A stretch of 64,000 nucleotides of DNA, from NCBI GenBank assembly GCA_009741485.1, contig CM019220.1, positions 30,175,891 to 30,239,890 on the forward strand, written 5' to 3'. The stretch is from Malurus cyaneus samueli. Lineage: Eukaryota; Chordata; Aves; Passeriformes; Maluridae. A program made the translations under genes and the position numbers. This document shows, piece by piece, positions 51,331-62,076 of the stretch; position 1 is the stretch's first letter, and every line of letters begins with the position of its first letter. The notes beneath the pieces are model-generated. The model made no database searches. It saw only the letters and a list, made by a program, of their open reading frames with translations, and was not told the DNA's origin.

Positions 51331-52438
51331 CCTGGACACGGGAACAGGCGCTGGAGAGCGGATTAGGACAAGGGAAGGGGTGTTGCAGTGGGTTCAGGAC
51401 ATGGGAACAGGCACTGCAGTGGGTTCAGGACACAGAACAGGTGTTGCAGTGGGTTCAGGACATGGGAACAGGTGCATGTAGTGGGTTCAGGACACGAACA
51501 GGTGTTGCAGTGGGTTCAGGACACAGAACAGGTGCTGCAGTGGGTTCAGGACATGGGAACAGGCATTGCAGTGGGTTCAGGACATGGGAACAGGCTTGCA
51601 GTGGGTTCAGACATGGGAACAGGCTTGCAGTGGGTTCAGTACATGGGAACAGGCATTGCAGTGGGTTCAGTACATGGGAACAGGCATTGCAGTGGGTTCA
51701 GGACATGGGAACAGGCATTGCAGTGGGTTCAGGACATGGGAACAGGTGCTGCAGTGGGTTCAGGACATGGGAACAGGTGCTGCAGTGGGTTCAGGACATG
51801 GGAACAGACACTGGAGTGAGTTCAGGACGTGAACAGGCACTGCAGTGAGTTCAGGTCATGGGAACAGGCACTGCAGTGGGTTCAGGACACGGAACAGGTG
51901 CTGCAGTGGGTTCAGGACACGGGAACAGGCGCTGGAGTGGGTTCAGGACACGGGAACAGGCTCTGCAGTGGGTTCAGGACACGGGAACAGGCGCTGCAGT
52001 GGGTTCAGGACACGGGAACAGGCGCTGGAGTGGGTTCAGGACATGGGAACAGGCACTGCAGTGGGTTCAGGACACGGGAACAGGCGCTGTAGTGGGTTCA
52101 GGACACGGGAACAGGCGCTGCAGTGGGTTCAGGACATGGGAACAGGCGCTGCAGTGGGTTCAGGACATGGGAACAGGTGCTGCAGTGGGTTCAGGACACG
52201 GGAACAGGCACTGCAGTGGGTTCAGGACATGGGAACAGGCGCTGCAGTGGGTTCAGGACATGGGAACAGGTGCTGCAGTGGGTTCAGGACATGGGAACAG
52301 GCATGCTAGTGGGTTCAGGACATGGGAACAGGTGCTGAGTGGGTTCAGGACATGGGAACAGGGCTGTAGTGGGTTCAGGACACAGGAACAGGTGCTGTAG
52401 TGGGTTCAGGACACAGAACAGGCTCTGCAGTGCAGTGG
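51331..52438. repeat. 31-bp minisatellite, about 34 copies
   Basis: The unit contains the core GGTTCAGGACATGGGAAC followed by AGGCRCTGCAGTG, 31 bp in total; a few copies are 29-30 bp because of single-base losses. The first copy or two (from about 51331) are diverged. Sub-variants cluster: ACACAGAAC or ACACGAAC with TGTTGCAG near the left, ACATGGGAAC with ATTGCAG in the middle (51550-51730), ACACGGGAAC with GCGCTG at 51900-52110, and ACATGGGAAC with GCGCTG at 52110-52300. Since 31 is not a multiple of three, all three frames are cycled and give the same 31-residue repeat, which explains the overlapping open frames. It lies in a TMEFF2 intron. Confidence 0.96.
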
Positions 52439-55122
52439 GGCAGGTCCCCTCTGTACCTACCCCAGCACGTCCCGCGCTCACAAAGCCACCTGCACACACA
52501 GGCAGCTGAGCTGCATTGCTCCAGGGTGCTCAGACACACCTTTGCTTTGAGATGGTGTCCAAAGGACAACACAAATCCAAGCCTCTGAGCCTGAGCCCCC
52601 TCCAGGCACACCATTGAGCTTTGCAGTGATCTCAGCAGCCCTACAGCAGCCATGGCCTGGCACTGTTGCTGTTTCAGCAAGAGGTGAAGTGCTGGCACCC
52701 TCAGTGCAGAGCCACCAGGGACTTTGGGTAGCCTGACCAAATCAGGTACCCCACAGCATCCTCTGCAGCACACAGCTCAAGAGGATGACAAAACTGCCTG
52801 GCTTTGGCATGCACTGAACATCAGGAACGCTGACATACATGTATATAAAATATATTCATAATGCACACTGGCTCGCAATATTTTACACTTTCTATGAATC
52901 ATACCCTACAACCTGTCTGTGCTTGCCAGGAGATTGAAATGCTATCACTGCACTCTTAAGAACATCATTAAGAGGCTTAAAGAATAGAGACGCTGCATGT
53001 CTCCTTCAAAACAAATTTTGCTGTAATTTTCAGGTTGATGCAAAACTTTATCTGCAGTGCAGAACAATAAACAATACATATTTTATAATGGCAGCACAAA
53101 AATAGCACACAGTATTTCTTTCCTGGGCCTCTAGTGTTTCTCTTCTGCTTTAAGATTATAAGGGAAGGAAAGCACAGCTGATTTTGAGTACCTTTCCATT
53201 CAATGTTTGTTATTTAGTTATTTATTTATCTAATTTATCTTCCCTTTTTGTCCTTTGCAGCCCTGCTTTGCACCGAGGGCTTTGCGCAGTGGCTTCCCTG
53301 GGATATTTTACCTATTTCAACTGTTCAAATGTTTATCTTCACCAGGAGTAAAAGGAGAAAAGCTTGATTCCCTCAGGCTGATGCAATGTTTCTGCATGGC
53401 ATTTCAATAGCATCCTGTTGTTCAAACGATTAGAAATCACAGAGACCTTGCACGGAATTATCAGCACACTGCACGGAGATTTTTATTATTATGTAGTGCA
53501 TAATGAAAATGATTTGAAGGACCCCAAAGCATCATAACAGAAGGAAGCGCTGAATAATCAGGTGATTTTTTTTTTTCTTCTTTACTGCAAGAACCCAAAA
53601 TACTGTTTACTGGACATATGTCAAGCTAAAATGCACTAAAGTGGTGAATACATTTACTGATGCCCTTCCTTGCATACCAAATGCAACATTTTGGGAGTGC
53701 AGCAGGAGACAGAGCCAGGAGCTTGGGCTGCAGCTGCCACGCTGCTGCTGCTGCTGAATGGCAGCGACTGACTGGCAGTGCTTAAAAATACACACGGATT
53801 TTTCAGAGCATGTTTTCCATGGCAGCTCGAGGAGGATGTTCCAAACCCATGGGCTGCTCCTGGAGACACCTTGCTGTACAGAGCAGAGTCCCTGGGCACT
53901 GCCTCCTTCCCAGAGCTCGGTGAGGAACCGGTCTCATGCTCCTCCAGTTTTCACTAAGCCATCCTGGAGACTGCAGCTCATGACAAATGCTTCAATCTGC
54001 TGTGCAAGACACTGCAACTTGAGTCCTAATTTTCCTTTTTTTACTAAATTTTTGACAAAAAAACATCATAAACTTCACCTTTGCTTCCTTCTTAAAATTC
54101 ACAGCACCAATATAGTATGACCTTCTCGTGGTTTCCCAATGCCTCTGGTGCCCTCAACAGTACATTACATTGTGTGCTAACAACTTTAGGGCAAAATAAA
54201 TGTCTGTTTTTTTTTTTTTTTGTCCTTCTAAATATCATTCTTATTTAAAAGGTACTAAGCTGTATAAAGCAATCTTTGCTAGAAATGGTTGCTTTAAAGC
54301 CAAACAGAGAGTCACAAGGCTGATGACTGGGTTTGAAGAGTCATGGATAAACCCACATGCTAGCTGCGTGACCAGAGAAGAAAATTCTAATTCTGGGCAC
54401 ATGCCAATTCAAGTGTCTGCAGGTATCTAACATGTGACGTTTATTTAAAACTCACAGAATGAAATAAATGCCTTTTTGTAGTTTGCCTACCCGCGGTGTC
54501 CTTCACGTCTCTGTGGTCTGTGCTAAAACAAAGCTTTGCTGACTGTTGCTCTCTCTGTAAACATTTGAGGCTGTCCTTCATGAACGCTTTATTGCTGTGT
54601 GCCTCAGACTGCTGATACTGTTCACTCCTATCTTGGAGCCAGCAGAATAATGAAAATTGTTTCCCCAAATCCCAGAGTTTCACCCTGGACTGCAGCTCCC
54701 AGCAGGAAGCACGGGACACTATCGAGCTGCAGGTCCTGGCATGGACCTTGCCATTCAGGAAGGATCCATGTGCTCACAAAGAGCTGCAGCACTGTCTGGG
54801 ACCAGCAGCAAATTTCTGCTGAAACCTTTGTTAAAACATCACATTTTACTTCTGAAAGTGGAAAGAGGACTCTGATTTACCAGTGAAAGTAAAGGGCTGG
54901 TGGCCTTTTGGCTCTCAGAGACCAGTTCTGCCAGCCCCACCCCTTGCAGCACAGGAGATACCCAATGCTGGAGGGAAGGGAAGTGGGGACCTTCCTAAAA
55001 TGAGTGAAAACGGTGGCAAAGGAATTCCTCAATGTAAACAATGCCTTCCACATGCAAATCCAGACCAGCTCTCCCCATAAACCTCTCTTCATCCTTGAAC
55101 ACGCATGCCTCCTGCTTCCTCA

Positions 55123-55237
55123 TGGATTCAGAGAATACTCTGAGCTGGAGGAGACCCACAAGGATCATTTTAAGGGAATGACCATGCAAGGATTGGACCC
55201 ACAGCCTCACTGTTATTAGCTCCCTGCTCTAACCAAG
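55123..55237 (-). mobile_element. tRNA-Ile-derived SINE with a CR1-like tail (TguSINE1-like)
   Basis: Read on the minus strand, the element starts with TTGGTTAGAGCAGG, an A-box-like match to the D-arm of tRNA-Ile. GCTAATAACAGTGAGG follows, like the tRNA-Ile anticodon arm, and then GTGGGTCCAATCC, a B-box-like match. It ends with GATCCTTGTGGGTCTCCTCC and CAGCTCAGAGTATTCTCTGA, which resemble the 3' end of avian CR1. A SINE with this head and tail is known in zebra finch as TguSINE1; I assign the name by memory of its architecture. The 5' end of the tRNA part is disrupted beyond 55237. The copy is diverged and not a functional tRNA gene. Confidence 0.78.
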
Positions 55238-58200
55238 GGCATCCACCTGAGCAGCACCATCTGAACTGGCCACACACCCCAGGCTACCCTGCTTGGGCAG
55301 CTGCCTTCAGCTACAGAACCCAGCCTAGATATTTAATGACATTTTGGGAGGATGCTTTCAGGTTTTCCTCCAGGCAGGTTAGCCTCCTGTTATCCTGCCC
55401 AGCAGTTAAGTGAGATCTCAGCCCACAGGTATGAGAAAACCACTGCATTTCAAAGAAGGAGGGCACAGCAGTAGCCCTCTTTCCCTCAGAGCATTCAGGG
55501 GTGTAGTGAAAGCTGCTGTACCAACCAGGCACTGCTGCTGGCTGGGGATGCTGCCCCTTCTCTCACTGCCTTGATGGCCACAGGGGCTGGCTGCTTTTGG
55601 GACCATTCCCCAAGGGAAGGACCGCTGCCAGGGAAAGGGAGACAGACAAATGACTGCCATGTGCCATCTCAAGGACATGTCCTTGCCAGCAAACTGATGG
55701 GATGAGAGTAACCTGCTTCAGGTCTGGGATCCAGAGCAGTGGAACCCACCTGCAGCTCCCTGAAAGGTGTCCCTGGGCCACAGGTGCTGTGCCACACAAG
55801 AGAGCTTTGTTACAAAACAGGCAGGCTGGGACACAGCAATTCAATCTGCACGTCTGGGGACTCTCACACAGGCTTTTGCACGTGGGAAGGGACCGGGGCA
55901 GGAGCTGGACTCTGAGGAAGGGACACCTGCCACTCGGCAGGGGCTGTGAGAGCTGAGCTCAGCCCTGTGCGTCAGCTCCTATTGAGTTTTCCTCAGGCTC
56001 ATATTTAATGCATGGGATGTATTTTTAATGGTTTAGATGTGTGAACAAACCGTGGCCTCAATGTTCCTACATGGGTGTGTGAAGGAGCCTTCGACCTTCT
56101 GCAACGGATGCAGTTCTATTTTAACAGTTAACATAAAGTGGGATGGGAGAGATGAAGCATTCCATTAAGACATTTGATTATAAATTGGTAAGTGCTTTCC
56201 CAGTGTTTTACATAGTTATTCTCTCTGCTGATCTATTTAGCCAACACATGTAATTCTGAGCTGCAAAGTTGTATTCCTGCTTTCGTAAACACACTTACAT
56301 AAAACTCAATAACAACACAGTCTATTTATTGCTAAAACGCTAGTAGGAAATTGGAAAAGGTATAAATACAATTCATTGCTGGTGATCTCCTGCCCCCTGA
56401 AGGCACTGTAAGGCTCCAAATCTTGCTCAGTTCACAGCATCATAAAAGCGGAGCAATAAATGTCACTCGTTTGTTGATTGCGCATTAGGCCAATTGCGTT
56501 TTATTGCGCCTAAAGAGGCCGTCAGGAAGGCACCTCTCCTTTACTGCTGGGGATGACTTTGCCTAAATGGGGGGCCGGGGAGGGAGGGAAGCTTACTTTT
56601 AAATAACAAGGCTAAGAGAAAACACAGGAGGAATAAGAGGTGCGAAAGCAGGTTGCTGTGCAAGGCCTTGGCGCTCACTCTTTCACGCTGTAATGCCTCG
56701 CTGTACGCGGATGATTTGGTGTCAATTCCCGTTAATGTCTGGTGTGCATTACCATATTATCATCCCTCACACATCCTGGGGAGCCCAGGGTACCAACAGG
56801 GGGACCAACCGAGCCTGGGAGTGCCCAGCTCTGCCCTGGCACAGCCCACAGGGACCCTCTGGTGTCAAAGGCATTCCTCCCAACGCAAACAAAGATGTGC
56901 TCAGAAGGCTGGGACAGTTTCCCATTCAGTGGTGGCAGAGGAGGAAAAAACCAACCCCAAATCCCCACGGGTTCATTTGCTGCCCTGTTGAGCTGGGCAC
57001 ATAAAGTGGTTGCTCTCCACTGGCATATGCTGCATCCAGACTGAAATTTCCTGAAAACACAGCATCCCTCCACACCTCCCATCCACACACCACACAGACA
57101 GGCATCTTAGCCATGGAAATCTAACAGGAAAATTGGTCTATGTTTGTTGAGCCACACTTTAAAATCATTGCAGCTTTTTTTCCCCCCAACTCTAATGTTG
57201 ACAGACTTGTAAATGCAAAGACAAATGGTGACTATGCCTCTTACAAGCCTTCCTCCCCTCAAATTTCAGAAGGATTTGTGTATTGCCCCTATAAGAACTT
57301 GGCACGGTAAGACATGAAACCCCCCCCCAAGATCTCAGAAGTTATTTCTGGCTTTTCACAAATCAATATTTCCTCTGAAGCAACTGAAGCAGTCAGTAAG
57401 GCAAATTCTGCTTTTATCATCACAATTTCCAAGTTATTCCTTTGCACTGTGTGACTGACAGAGCATTCACACTCCAACTGAGTTTGTTCTCCCTTCTACC
57501 AGCAAAAGGCTCCACAGGCTACTGAGAAGTTACTCCGTAGTTATCAAACTGGGAAAGAACTCTTGTTTCACTGCAGTCAGCCTGGGACAGCTTTCATTGA
57601 TTTCCCTAAGCTTGAAGTTCACCTTCTGAACTGAAAACTAAGTTTGGATGAGCATCTGAATAGAGGAGCAGAAGGATGAAAAACCAAACTATAAGCTTTA
57701 TGACTGTGTAGAGTATTACTCCCTGGACACAAAGCATGTTTTGCTGTAATTGCAAAAGATAAAAAATGCCTTTTTTATTACAAACCCAAATGTTAGGGAC
57801 TCTAGTTTTTGGATAAAAGATGGATGTGTCGTATAGGGTCCTTAAAAACCTGCTTGGGTGAGTAGTACAGATGGAATACAATGTGGGTTTGCATTTATCT
57901 GAGAACATTTAGAGCCATGATATATAGGCGATATGACAGACTTCCTCGATGTATAGAGAAAATACAGCCAATTTCTTTGTGTAGGCTGAATTATTTACCA
58001 GAGTGTTCCAAAGTGTATTGGTAATAAAACACCACAAAGTATAAGTAACTCCAGACAATCTTGGCTTATGTTAAAACAAGTCGGTTTTGCTTTTTTTTTA
58101 AAGAATGTTATTAAGAAAATAAATCCTGAGAATCTGGAAAGGCAGGACTTACTCAAATGAACATAAGCCTCTGAAGGATTGTGTTGACTCAATGGATAGA

Positions 58201-61200
58201 AAGGTCAAATTCTCCCAACCATCATCCTAAAGGAGTTGGGAATCAGTCTCACTTCAAAATTAAATAGGCTATTTCAGCACAGGATGAAGGATGCAGAGAT
58301 GGTAAAGTGATTCTCTGAAACTCACCTAACTGGGAAAAATGGCTGGTTTTAACTAAACCCAAATAAAATATATGTAGAGTGAAACAATTTCACCAGCTGG
58401 CCAAACAAGCCATCATTTTTCCAAGCATTAACTTTCTAGCCAGGCTACGGGCAGTGCAATCAGTTCAGAAACACAAGATTTCCCTCATTCCCTCATGCTC
58501 ATCTGGAGAACTGCACTTTTCTTGGAGCTGCTGAAGATAAAGCTAACTGCTTTTTCCACACCTTTCCCTGCTCCTTCTGCAGGCTCATTCTGAGAAAGAG
58601 GAAAACCACCTATTTTTAACTTGATTTAGGGTCGAGCCAAGCCTGTGGGGATCTTTCTCCCTAGAAAGATCTTTTACACCTAGGCCAGGTTAGGTTGAAA
58701 CTACCTCCTGAAAGAGTCCTAGAATATCTCAGCAGCTTGACAGAGAGAAACCTGACAGGAACCATGGCATTTATGCAATGCTTACCTGGGGACCTTATTT
58801 TCTGACCCAAACATCATGTCTAGACACTGGTTTCTAACAAACCAAATCTTTCACCAAACCTGGAGCTGCTACAACGTTGTTTTTGTTTGTGCTGTGGACA
58901 GCAATACAAACTACAGTTTTGTGTTTTGACAGTTTTCCCCTTTTGTGTTGGTTCTTGTGGCATTTTTTTCCCCATTCCCAAATGAAGAAACATGGCTGGG
59001 TTCTCTGTTCAGCTCTCATACTCCGGGCAGCAGGATCTGACTGAGAAGCCTCACACAAAAGTCTTCACTGACTAATTTCCAGTGGCTCAGGCTACATTTT
59101 TTCCAGTATTTCTGTCTCTTAACCTACTGCGTGGTGTCTCTATACTTATGCCAACATGGCACACCAACAGTTTCCCTGGAAATCAGCTGCTTTCCATATC
59201 TTTCAAAACCTTTTAACTGTAAGACATGCCCCAAATGAAACACCACCAGCTGACAGAGACAGAAGTGGGCTGATTTCTGGGCTAATTTCTGCTGTCAGCT
59301 TGGGGCTAAGGTAAGTGGCATGGGTGTGAGAAGGTGCAAGCTGCTTGGCCATCCTCTGCTGTGCAGTGCACAGGTTGTGCTGCAGTGCCTTTACTTCCCT
59401 TTGCAAGCCCCTGCCTGGACTCTATTAGACATGACTACTAAGCTGCATGTGAAGATTTATGCAGCAGCAGCCTCACTTCATGCCTTGGGCATGATCTCAA
59501 GCAGAAAGTTAAGTTCTTGCAGAAATGTGTATTTTTCATGATTTGTTTCCATTAATTTGAACTGCAAGGCCAACGCGCATGTTTAAGTGCTATCCCTAGG
59601 TATGAGCAAAGATCTGCTTTTTCACTAGAAAAGACAGAAAAGCAGCAGGAAACAGCAATATATCTACTGTACAGTGCTTGGGACGCTGCAGATGTTAAAG
59701 CAGCTCGTTGTTTCTGCATCTGGAACAAGTAGGTCACACATAGTTATTATACACACGGCTGAACACGCAGCAGCCAATACCCGTGTAATGTATGTGAGAC
59801 TTCAAACTACCTTTTAGTACTTTAGAGCACTACAGCATCTTGTTTGCAAACGCTCTGCTTGAGAGCAACTGATGGAAGGGGGAAGGGACCCAAAGCTGAC
59901 TGACCTAATTGCTGTGTGGATTGAGAAGCTGGCAAAATCATTAGTTTCTTTTATATGTTTTCTTTCTGTGCTATAATAAAGATAAATATTGATTGCCCGG
60001 GCAGTATTGATTGCAGGGGTTGCCGCAGATGGCAGCTGCATGATTTGCACAGATATCTCCCGTGGACAGAGCCACTTATTTGCATCAGAATATGGTGTCA
60101 CCCTCCTCATGTAGTGCTGACTGTTCACTCGCCCTACAGGAGCGTTTACACAAACTGAATGTACCTGTGATGAGCAGAAAAATATGAAACAACGAACTGA
60201 AACAGCTGATCTTCTTAATATGCTTTGTGTATGTGCCTCTGTGCTGTGGGCAAGGGAGTTTATTGTGCAGAAAGAAGCGCAGGACACAAGGGACCTGCTG
60301 TGATCATGCTGCAGTGTCACCACGTCACTTGGGAATGCCACCCATCCCTGGGAGCAGCGCTCCTTCCTTCCCCAGTGACCCAGACACCAAGCCAGCCAAG
60401 CTCCTTCCCATCTTGGGGACAGCAGTGTCCCTGCAGAATGGCTTCAACACCTCTCCTGAGCTGAACCTGCCTGCTGGGACCCTTGGCCACTTGCAAGGAA
60501 TGGAAGAAGCCCCTCCAGAGTGGGCCAAGCTCATGAAGAGGGAGGGAGGGAGGAAGGAAAGCTGCCTACCACGAGCAGGGTGCCTACTGCAGTGTGACAC
60601 CCTGTGCCCAGACAGGAGGTGTCCTTGGGTGAGTGGGACCAAGCAGGGATGCAGCAGAAGCATCCAGGCCCCTTTTTATCACTGGTGCTTGTCTCCGGGT
60701 TAGGCACCTCCTCCAGGGATATTGCTGCCTCTCCTCCACCTGCAGCTCCAGCAGGGCAGGAGCAGTCTGGAGATGGCCTCCTCAGCTCCTTGGATGCCAC
60801 CAGACTGCAGGGGAAGCACTCCCCGAGCACAGCACACACCTCTGAGTGCTGCATTCCAGCCACAAACCTGCATCTCATGGTGGGCAGGGCTGCCCTTCTG
60901 CACTGCTGCTGCCTGACCTGCTGGAATTGGAATGCAAAGGGAAGGCACGCATATTTAACCCCAATTCATCATCTGGATTTTGATTAACTCTGCAAGTCAG
61001 GGGTTTGCAGGCTTTAATCTTGTTTTAAGAAAATACTCCTGTCCTCTCCATTGTCAGCATTTTCCAACAGGAAACTCAGCAGAAGGGTCTTTCTGATTAT
61101 TGATCTCCTTCAGATTTGGAGCTATTGCTGGACCTCTGAAATAGCTGCCCGGTACTTATCCAAACCATGGCTTGCCCAGAGCAGGGAATTCTCTTATTTC

Positions 61201-62042
61201 CTCAGTGGCCATCAGGAGGAGATGAATGCTGGAACCCAGGTTTCTGATGTGGCTCTGCAATGACACTAAGCCACTTCAGCAGAGAGCAGGCACTCCATTT
61301 GATGAGCACTATTTATGTACAGTGAGTGTTTCATAGATGCTTTTTGGAAGATCTGAGAAGTACACCACGGTTCAAAATGTTACGCCTCGTTCTTCAATTC
61401 CTTTTAAGTATATCTCTCGGGGTGTTATGTGGAGTAGCCCTGTCTTACAAAATCAATTATTCCTTAGCCAGCTCAGAAATAAAACCCAAAGCAAGCAACA
61501 CTGAACGTCTGATTTACCAATAGATTGCAACCCCGTGCTGAAGAGCATAGCCACTGCCCTGCTTTAAATATTCATGAAGCCCACTGGTGCAAAATGCATT
61601 AAAGGTGGGAATAATGCCAGTAATACATGATCCTCTTAGTGACAAGAAGCTTTCACATATTAAAGCAGCAAGATGTTAAAGACTTTCAACTGAGCAGTCT
61701 TTGTTTTTAACTCAGAGAAAGAGATTCACTAATGGAATGCCAAATTGCATTCTCTCTCATGATACTTGACTGCAGAATAGGATAATAACACATGTGTGCT
61801 TCTGCACGCCATAGAAAACCTGTTATTACAGAGGTTTCTTTCCTATCTTTTCTCTGTACTTTCCAGAAAATGTTCACACAAATCTCACCCCTTCAAGTAA
61901 TCTTCTGTGTGCCAACCCCCCATTAGAATCCCAGGAGTCTAGCCATTAACAGACTGGTTTCACACAAATAAAAAGATTTAAAAATAATGGTGACACAGTA
62001 CAATGGCACAATTTAGATGAGTGACAACTGGCAATGAACAAC

Positions 62043-62076
62043 CAAAAAAAAAAAAAAAAGGAAAAAAAAAGGAAAA
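62043..62076 (+). repeat. A-rich simple tract
   Basis: A run of 16-17 A followed by GGAAAAAAAAAGGAAAAG. Low-complexity sequence in the partial TMEFF2 intron, with no associated element recognised. Confidence 0.88.

Noticed and set aside
51388..52400. Overlapping plus-strand frames with a WVQDMGTG/VGSGHGNR/CSGFRTWEQ repeat
   Set aside because: A 31-bp unit cycles through all three frames, giving the same 31-residue repeat in each; a repeat artefact.
55179..55237. tRNA-Ile gene on the minus strand
   Set aside because: Only part of the tRNA is present, the acceptor stem does not pair, and it continues into a CR1-like tail; it is a SINE head.
57289..57477. Minus-strand frame beginning with Cys-containing MECECSV
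   Set aside because: Considered as the missing exon before Kazal 2, but the sequence does not match the expected acidic segment and no Trp-splitting donor is present.
59814..60341. 175-codon minus-strand open frame in the upstream intron, same strand as TMEFF2
   Set aside because: Checked as a possible upstream TMEFF2 exon; it lacks the Cys spacing of a Kazal module and any similarity I can recognise.
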